Origin: Bacteroidota bacterium
Lineage (GTDB): Bacteria; Bacteroidota; Ignavibacteria; SZUA-365
Assembly (NCBI GenBank): GCA_029907355.1
Contig: JARYLZ010000017.1
Location: forward strand, 1 to 46,199
DNA: 46,199 nucleotides
Direction of reading: 5' to 3'
Made by a program: the position numbers and the translations under genes. The notes beneath the pieces were generated by a model. That model saw only the letters and a list, made by a program, of their open reading frames with translations, did not search any database and was not told the origin of the DNA. Each line of letters starts with the position of its first letter. Positions within the stretch are counted from its first letter, which is position 1. Positions 26,167-34,500 of the stretch are shown here, in pieces.

Positions 26167-26644
26167 GGTCGTGAAGGGAAGCTCGTGCATTCACCCGGAC
26201 GATGTCGATGATCGGGCAGGTGTGCGATAGGGGCCGTTCGGCAGGAAAAGGTTTCCCGGAAGATGCGGGAACCCATGCGTCCCGGAGCACAACCGATGCC
26301 CCCCTCGAGCCGGGCGGTTCAGGGTCCAGTCCGCCTTCCTTGGTTCCGTTTTTCGAGAGGGATGGATGAAAGAGGGGAGAACGAATATCGAAACCGGACC
26401 AGATACATGTTCCTCTCGTCTTGGCCGGTCTCGGCGGTCCTTCTTTCATCGACCGAGACAACGTCGATGGTCTTATGAAAACCGCTCGTCTCGCCGAACG
26501 GTTCTCCACACCTTCCTGTGGCCGCGTTCGAGCGGTGCACGACGTCTCACGGCTGCGCTGGTGCCACAGTTTCAAAATGGCGGGCGAAAGAAAAACGGAA
26601 TGCGTACCTTCACAGGAGGCAATTCACTCATCGAGACTTCCCCC

Positions 26645-28357
26645 ATGGAGAGAATCCGCGACATCCTCCGCCCGGCGACGGGAGGCATCCCCGCGTCGTG
26701 CGTCACCGCCTTGCTGTTCGCCTTTGTGTTCGCCGGAATCCGCCCAACGGCCGAGGCCCAGAACACCGTCGGCCTGATCCGTTCCGACCCGCGCGCCTGC
26801 CCCGGCTACACGCTGTTCGCGCCGATCATGAGCACGAGCGCATTCCTCATCGACAACGAGGGGCGACTCGTGCACCGGTGGGACGGCACCTACATGCCGG
26901 GTCTCGCCGTGTACCTCCTGGAGAACGGCAACCTCATCCGGATGTGCCGGACGAACCCGGCAGACCCCGAGGGAGGCGGCCGTATCGAGGAAGTGGATTG
27001 GGAAGGCAACCTCGTCTGGAGCCTCAACAGTTCCCAGACGCCGTACGAATTCCACCACGACATCGCCCCCATGCCGAATGGGAATTTCCTCGTTGTGGCG
27101 CGCGAGACGAAATCGAAGGAAGAGGCGATCGCGGCGGGGCGTGACCCGAGATATTTCACGTCGGAAAACTTTCTCCCCGACCTCGTCATCGAGTTGAAAC
27201 CGGACGGGCACGGTTCCGCCGGGATCGTCTGGGAGTGGCATTTCTGGGACCACATGAGCTCGGCCATCCCCGGCGAATGGAAAGCGAACGGCAGGCCGGT
27301 CGGGAAAGACATCGCCGACCCCGGCAAGCTCGATATCAATTACGTGACGAACGGCAACCCCGACTGGCTGCACTGCAACGCGGTCGACTACAACGCCGCC
27401 CTCGACCAGGTCGTGCTGAGCGGCCACTCGACCGGAGAGCTGTACGTGATCAGCCACGCGACTGCCGATTATGCCGATATCGCGGCGGGCATCGAAGCGG
27501 CCAGAGGGCCCGCGGGCGATTTCCTCTACCGGTGGGGAAACGCCGCGGTCTACGTCAGGGGACCAGCCAAGGGACAGAAACTGTTCGGCCAGCACGACGT
27601 CCAGTGGATCGCGGAAGGACTGCCGGGCGAGGGGAACTTCCTCGTGTTCAACAACGGCCTCTTCCGCTACGATGGGCCGTACTCGACGGTGGAGGAAATC
27701 GTCCCACCCCTCCGCGAAGACGGGACGTACGCTCTCGAGGAGGGGAAGCCGTACGCCCCGGAGAACCCTCTATGGCTGTACCGGGCGCCCAAGCCCGCGG
27801 ATTTCTACTCGAAGAACATCTCCGGCGCCCAGAGGCTCCCGAACGGGAACACGCTCGTCTGCGAGGGGGCGCGGGGGCGTTTCTTCGAAGTGACGCCTTC
27901 CGGCGAAATCGTCTGGGAATACATCAACCCCGTCAACGATTCCGGGGCGATGCAACAGGGCGCCGCACCGGAGAGGAATTCCGTCTTCCTCTGCCGGCGG
28001 TACCCGCGCGAATATCCTGCTTTCGCCGGACGCGACCTCACACCGGGGGACCCCATCGAACGGTACACGACGGAGGCACGGTTCCCGCGTTCATCGCACG
28101 GCATGGACCTCTCGGTCGCACCGAACCCGGCGCGTTCGGATATCGTGGTTCGCTTTACGCTCGAGACCCGGTGTCGCGTGTCGCTGAAGGTCTTCGATGC
28201 GCTGGGGCGCGAGACGGCCCGTCTCGCAGACGGCGTCCTGCCTCCCGGCATGCACACGCGGACGGTTTCCACAACCGGTCTCAGGCCCGGCGTCTATTTC
28301 GTCCGCTTCTTGCGTGGGAAGGAAACGGAGACGGCGCACCTGGTGGTCTCGCGCTGA
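26645..28357 (+). CDS. Secreted arylsulfotransferase-like protein with T9SS-type sorting domain
   Basis: A 570-residue exported protein. The signal peptide's hydrophobic core (C-V-T-A-L-L-F-A-F-V-F-A-G-I) ends at A-E-A-Q near residue 39. A beta-propeller of the arylsulfotransferase family follows, with F-H-H-D-I-A-P-M-P-N-G-N-F-L, N-P-D-W-L-H-C-N-A-V-D-Y, G-D-F-L-Y-R-W-G-N and F-G-Q-H-D-V-Q-W-I. Family members move sulfate between phenolic compounds using an active-site His. Where many homologues have S-x-R-x-x-x-E-I, this reads S-G-H-S-T-G-E-L, so an Arg thought to matter may be missing. The last ~85 residues are a T9SS type A-like sorting domain (S-V-A-P-N-P-A-R, R-P-G-V-Y-F-V-R-F). ATG 26645 suits the signal peptide; ATG 26600 is an alternative, and neither has a convincing ribosome site. 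The neighbouring giant protein has the same kind of tail. Confidence 0.85.
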   Translation: MERIRDILRPATGGIPASCVTALLFAFVFAGIRPTAEAQNTVGLIRSDPRACPGYTLFAPIMSTSAFLIDNEGRLVHRWDGTYMPGLAVYLLENGNLIRMCRTNPADPEGGGRIEEVDWEGNLVWSLNSSQTPYEFHHDIAPMPNGNFLVVARETKSKEEAIAAGRDPRYFTSENFLPDLVIELKPDGHGSAGIVWEWHFWDHMSSAIPGEWKANGRPVGKDIADPGKLDINYVTNGNPDWLHCNAVDYNAALDQVVLSGHSTGELYVISHATADYADIAAGIEAARGPAGDFLYRWGNAAVYVRGPAKGQKLFGQHDVQWIAEGLPGEGNFLVFNNGLFRYDGPYSTVEEIVPPLREDGTYALEEGKPYAPENPLWLYRAPKPADFYSKNISGAQRLPNGNTLVCEGARGRFFEVTPSGEIVWEYINPVNDSGAMQQGAAPERNSVFLCRRYPREYPAFAGRDLTPGDPIERYTTEARFPRSSHGMDLSVAPNPARSDIVVRFTLETRCRVSLKVFDALGRETARLADGVLPPGMHTRTVSTTGLRPGVYFVRFLRGKETETAHLVVSR

Positions 28358-28454
28358 GGAAGGCTTGCGTTTTCGTCGGAAAGGGAATACCTTCCTTCGA
28401 AGCCCATGGAGTAATTGATACTCTCAACATTCCTTAACCGGTTCCGGTCGTTTT

Positions 28455-28483
28455 CCCCCGATGCGCGTGGTTTGCGCCGGGGG
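28455..28483 (+). other. GC-rich hairpin between the two T9SS-cargo genes
   Basis: CCCCCG (28455-28460) and GCGC (28463-28466) pair with GCGC (28474-28477) and CGGGGG (28478-28483), with an AT bulge and a 7-base loop. T-rich sequence follows only after 10 bases. It could weakly terminate the upstream gene or sit in the leader of the giant gene, 45 bases ahead of its start. Confidence 0.4.
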
Positions 28484-28527
28484 TGCGCTCATTCTCTTTC
28501 ATTTCACCGATACATCGAGGAGGGTGT

Positions 28528-31500
28528 ATGAAAACCTTCAGGTACATGTTCGCAATCGCCGTTCTGGTGCTGCTCGCCGCAGGGGTGGACACCTCGCTCG
28601 CCCAAATGAGCGGGGCTTACACGATCAATAGCGGACAGCCGACCGGGGGGACGAACTTCCAGACCTTCACGGCCGCCATCTCGGCGCTGACGGCAAGCGG
28701 TGTCAGCGGACCGGTGACCTTCACGGTGGCGCCGGGTTCGGGGCCCTACACGGAACAGCTCTCCATACCGGCCATCACGGGTGCGAGTGCGATCAACACC
28801 ATCACCTTCGACGGCAACGGCCAGACACTCCAGTTTTCGCCGACATCGGCGAACTATTCCGTCATCGACCTGAACGGGGCGGATTACATCACGTTCACGA
28901 ATCTCAACGTGATCGGATTGAGCAATACGTACGGCCACCTGTTCAAGCTGAGGAACCAGGCGGATTACATCCGCATCCAAAACTGTACGCTCGACCTCAG
29001 CGCGATCACGAACACGACGAGCTCATATTCCTCGTGGATCGCCGCCAGCAACTCGCTGACCTCCAACACGACGACGGGGAACAACGCGAATTACCTGACC
29101 GTCGAGGGGAACACCTTCGTCGGCAACCCGTATTACGGCATCAGCCTGTACGGGACGAGCACGAGTTCGCTCTGCACAGGCAACACGATACGGAACAACA
29201 CATTCCAAAACTGCTACTATTACGTCATCCGCCTGTACTACCAGACGGCCGCCACCATCGACAACAACACGATCAAGGACTTCTACGCTTACGGCATCTA
29301 CGCGTATTACCTCACCGCGAGCACCATTACGAAAAACGAGATCAGCAGGCCGACGCGCTCGAGCATCACGACGTACTACGGCATCTACCTCTCGACCGGC
29401 TGTGCCGGCATCACCATCGCGAAGAACCGCCTGTTCAACCCCTGCGGGTACAACCCGACCTCGTCGACATCCTCATACGGCATCTACAATAGTTCGACAT
29501 CCGCTACCTCCGGCAATGAGATCAAGATCGTGAACAATGCCCTGTACACCTTCAACGGGACCGGCTCGCAATACGGGATATACGCCGCTGGCACATACGT
29601 ATGGGTGTACCACAATACCGTCTCGCTCGACTACACCGCTTCGACATCCACGAGCACGGTCTACGGCATCTACACATCGGCGACGAGCGGCGTCGGGCCC
29701 GACGTCAAGAACAACATCGTCAGCATCACGAACGGCGGCACGGGTACGAAATACTGCCTGTATTTCTCCGGGGCGTCGACGACGACGAGCAATTACAACG
29801 ACCTGCACATGGGCTCGACGGCGGGGATCAATTACATCGGGTACTGGAATGGGAACACCGCGGCGACGCTCGCCGTGTGGCAAAGCTACACGCCGGGCTA
29901 TGACGCGGCGAGCAAGTCGGTAGACCCCCAGTTCGAGAGCCCGTCGACGGGCAACCTCAAACCCGGCGAGGCGCTCATCGACAATATGGGTACGAACCTC
30001 ACGGGCTCGCCCTACAACATCACCGACGACATCACCGGCGCGACGCGGAGCACGACGCCCGACCCGGGCGCCTGGGAGTTCACCCCCCAGCCGATGACCG
30101 TATCGAGCGTCGTGACGACGCAGACGAACACGTCCACCGTCCTGCGGGGGTCGACGAACCAGCAGATCATCGAGGTGACGGTCACGACGACGGGGACCTT
30201 GTCGCCAATCTCGCTCACCCAGCTCAACCTCAGCACGAACGGCTCGACGAGCGCGTCCGACATTGCGAACGCCAAGGTGTACTACACCGGCTCCAGCCCC
30301 GTCTTCAACACGAGCAACCTCTTCGGGACGACGGTCTCGCCGAGCGGGGCGTTCGCCGTCACGGGCTCGCAGACCCTCTCGGCGGGAGTCAACTATTTCT
30401 GGGTCACGTACGACATCGCTTCGAACGCGACGCCCTGTAACGTCGTGGATGCCGAGTGCCTGTCGGTCGTGGCCAGCGCGGCGACGCATAACGCGAACCC
30501 GTCCGCTCCCACGGGGAACCGCATGATCAAGGCGCCGCTCAGCGGGACGTACGTCATCGACCGCCGCCTCACGCCCGGCTGTACCGTGTACACGTCCTTC
30601 ACGGACGCGGTCAGCGACCTCGTCACGCTGGGTGTTACGGGACCGGTGGTCTTCGACGTCGCGGCGGGTTCCGGGCCGTATACGGAGCACGTCTCGATCG
30701 CTCCGATCAACGGCGTGTCGGCCGTCAACACCGTCACGTTCCGGGGGCACGGCGACACCCTGCAGTACACGCCCACCTCGTCCGACGTCTCCATCGTCGA
30801 CCTCAACGGGTGCGACTACGTGATTTTCGACAGCCTGACGGTCAGGACGCTCAGCACGACGTACGGCGTCGGTTTCCTGCTCCGAAACCAGTCGGACAAC
30901 ATCACGGTCCGGAACTGCCGCATCGACCTGACCGCTCTGCCGGCGAGCGCGGGGAGCTCGACGGCGTACATCGCCTCCTCGAACTCCCTCACGAGCGTCA
31001 CTCAGGCCGGCAACACGGCCAACGACTGCACGTTCGAGGACAACGTCATGGTCGGCACGCCGTACTACGGTATCTCCCTCAACGGGACGAGCACGACGGT
31101 GTTCTGTACGGGGAACACGATCCGGCGGAATTCCATCAAGGTCTACTACTACGCCGTGCGCCTGTACTACCAGACGGGAGCGCTCGTGGACAGCAACACC
31201 ATCACGGACCCGTACGGGTACGGGGTGTACTGTTACTACGCGCCGTCGAGCACGGTGTCGCGGAACGACATCAGCCGCCCGACGCGAACGACGTCGACGA
31301 CGGTTTACGGCGTGTACGTTACGACGGGATGTACCGATGTGACGGTGGAGAAGAACCGGGTCCACAACATGTTCGATCTCATCCCGACGAATACGAGCTC
31401 GACATATGCGTTCTATTGCTCGGCATCGGGAACGTCCACCGCGTACGTCACGTTCAAGAACAACCTCGTCTACAACATCGGGGGACAGGGCGCACAGTAC

Positions 31501-34500
31501 GGCATCTACAACAGCGGCGCGTACGTACGCCTCTACCACAACACCGTCGCGCTCGACGACCAGGGGACGACCAGCGCGGCGTCCTATGCCGTCTACGTTG
31601 CGAGCACGACGGCGCCCGGCACGGACGTCAAGAACAACTGCATCACGGTGACGCGGAGCGGGACGGGCGCGCAGTACGGGTTGTATTTCTCGGGGAATGC
31701 GGCCGTCTCGTCCAATTACAACAACCTCTACGTCCTCTGCCCGGGGAACCCGCAGGCGTACACCGGTTACTTCAACGGGCAGTACGGCGGTACGCTCGCC
31801 CAGTGGAAGACGGTGAACAACGGCGCGTTCGACCAGAACAGCATCGCCGTCTACCCCGCGTACGAACTGCCCGATTCGGGGAATTTACGCCCCCAGGCGC
31901 TCGCCCTGAACAACTCGGGGACCGACCTCTTCACCGGAGGCTTCGTCACCGATGACATCCTGGGGAACCCCCGCAGCGCGACGCCCGACCTCGGCGCATA
32001 CGAGTTCACCCCCGGCCCCATGTCCTACGCGTCCTCGACGGCGTTTCAGAATGTGACGTCGCTGATCCCCATCGGGATGCCCGACGCGCAGATCATCGGC
32101 GTCATGGTCCAGACGGTCGGCGCCCTCTCGCCGATCAGCGTGACGAGCATGACGTTCAACACGAACGGGTGCACGTCCACGTCGGACATCAGCGCGGCGA
32201 AAGTCTTCTACACGGGGACTTCGCCCGTGTTCTCGACGGCTGTGCAGTTCGGCAGTACGGTGTCCTCGCCGAGCGGTTCCTTCACCGTCACCGGTTCCCA
32301 ACAGCTGGAGGCGGGACCGAACTACTTCTGGCTCACGTACAGTATTTCCCCCTCCGCGACCCCCAACGACACGGTAGACGCCCAGTGCACATCGCTGACC
32401 GCCGGGGGGAGCCCGCGGACGCCTACCGTGACGGACCCGCCGGGCTTCCGCATCCTCCAGCCGGCGCTCAGCGGTTCCTACACGGTGGGGACGGGGGGGA
32501 ACTTCGCGACGTTGACCGAGGCGTTCACCCAGATCAACAACCTCGGCTTGAGCGGCAACACGACGCTGAACATCATCAGCAACGTCACCGAACCGGGGAC
32601 GGCGGCGCTGTACGAGTGGGTCAACGTGCCCCCGACCGCGTCCTACCGGCTCGTGATCCAGCCGTCGGGCGGGAGCGCACGGACGGTCTCGGCCAACGTA
32701 TCGGGCGCCGTCATCCGCCTCGTCGGTGCGGACAACGTCGTCATCGACGGTCTGAACAGCGGCGGGAACAGCCTCACGCTCTCCAACACCGGTACCTCCA
32801 CACAGGCCGTGGTCTGGCTGCAGAGCCTCGGCACGGGCGCCGGCTGCCGCGAGGTTTCGATCCGGAACTGCACGGTCCTCTGCGGGTCGAACACGACGAC
32901 ATCGTTCGGTATCCTCGTGAACGGGACCACATCGCTGTCGACGGGGGCTTACACCAGCGACAACGACCGCATCACGATCCAGAACGTCAACGTGAAACGG
33001 GCGCTGTACGGGATCTGGGTCGCCGCCGCGAGCCCGGGCTTCAACGACTCCCTGACGATCACGGGATGCACGATCGGCTCGGCCACCGCGAGCGAGTACA
33101 TCCACTACCGCGCGGTCTACCTCGAGGGCGTCGTCACGCCGCTCGTGACGCAGAACACGATCACCGGCGTCTTCGACGACAAGGACGGCTACCGCGTCGT
33201 GGGCATCGAACTCGGTTCGAACGTCGTGAACGCCGCCATCACGCGGAACAACATCACGAACATCAAGGGGCTGTGGTACGATGCGTCGATCGACGACGCG
33301 AACGGCGCCTTCGGGATCAAATCGACCTCCACGACGAACGTGCGGAACCTCCTCATCGCGAACAACATGATCACGGACGTGATGAGCTTGGGGTATTACG
33401 ACTACAAGGAGAGCCAGCCGTACGGCATCTGGCTCTACGGCGGGGACACCGTCAAGATCTACTACAACAGCGTCTACCTCGCAGGAACGTTCACGAACTA
33501 CAGCACGTCGGCCGCGTGCTGCATCTACAACACGTCGGTGACGAACGTCGACATGCGGAACAACGTCTTCCGCAACTCGATCACGGGGCCGAGCGGCACG
33601 TACTCGTACGCGATCTGGGCGCCTGCGAGCAATTACCTCTTCTCCGTGATCAACAATAACGACTACTACGTTTCCGGCGCAAACGGTGTGCTGGGCTTCT
33701 ACGGTTCGGACAAGACGACGCTGGCTGCGTGGCAGGCCGCATCGGGCCAGGACAACGCGTCGGTCTCGGTGGACCCGGTGTTCGTATCCACGACGAACCT
33801 CCACATCGCCTCCGGCTCGACGGCGAGCCAGCTCGAGTCCGGCGGGGCGACCATCCCGGGCATCGCGATCGATTACGACGGGGACGTGCGGCCCGGCCCG
33901 AGCGGATCGCAGAACGGCGGCGCGCTTGCACCGGACATCGGGGCGGACGAGTTCGACGGCAAGCCCAACGACCTCATCCCGCCTGCGATCGCCGTGACGC
34001 CGCTCGACACGACCTCGTCGACGGCAACGCGGACGATCGTCGCGACCATCACCGACGCCTCGGGCGTCCCGACGACGGGCATCGGTCTGCCGCGCCTGTA
34101 CTGGCGGATCAACGCCGGGTCGTGGCAGTTCGTCGCAGGCGTCCCCATCGGCGGGAACCAGTACCAGTTCACCTTCGGCGGGGGAGTGGCGACGTACGAC
34201 GTCGTGTATTACTACATCGTCGCGCAGGACATGGCGCCGACCCCGAACGTGGGCGCGAGCCCAAGCGCCGGCGCCGGCGGTTTCTCCGCCAACCCGCCCG
34301 CCTGTGCCACACCGCCGACGAACCCGTACTCGTACGCCATTCTTGGTTTCATCAGCGGCACGGTATCCGTGCCAGGCACGTACTCGTCCCTGACCGGAGC
34401 GGGCGGGCTCTTCGATATCATCAACAAGAGCTACGTGACGGGCGACATCACGGTGAATATCACGAGCAACTTGACGGAGGACGGGACGTATGGGCTGAAC

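Larger units (their letters stand above)
25425..26644. other. Gene-free stretch of 1.2 kb
   Basis: No frame here gives a protein I can recognise. The longest open frame, 353 codons on the minus strand, has a composition (Arg, Ser, Pro, Cys, Trp) typical of non-coding GC-rich sequence. The stretch contains a decayed duplicate of the preceding gene's end, a small hairpin TCTCGC-TTCC-GCGAGA at 25746-25761, a copy of TTCATCACGGGGAA at 25836-25849, and a nested hairpin at 26103-26166. It probably also carries the promoter of the arylsulfotransferase gene, which I could not locate. Confidence 0.6.

Noticed and set aside
25514-26575. A 353-codon open frame on the minus strand in the gene-free stretch
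   Set aside because: No signal peptide, domain or motif; rich in Arg, Ser, Pro, Cys and Trp as expected for stop-poor GC-rich non-coding sequence, and no ribosome site.
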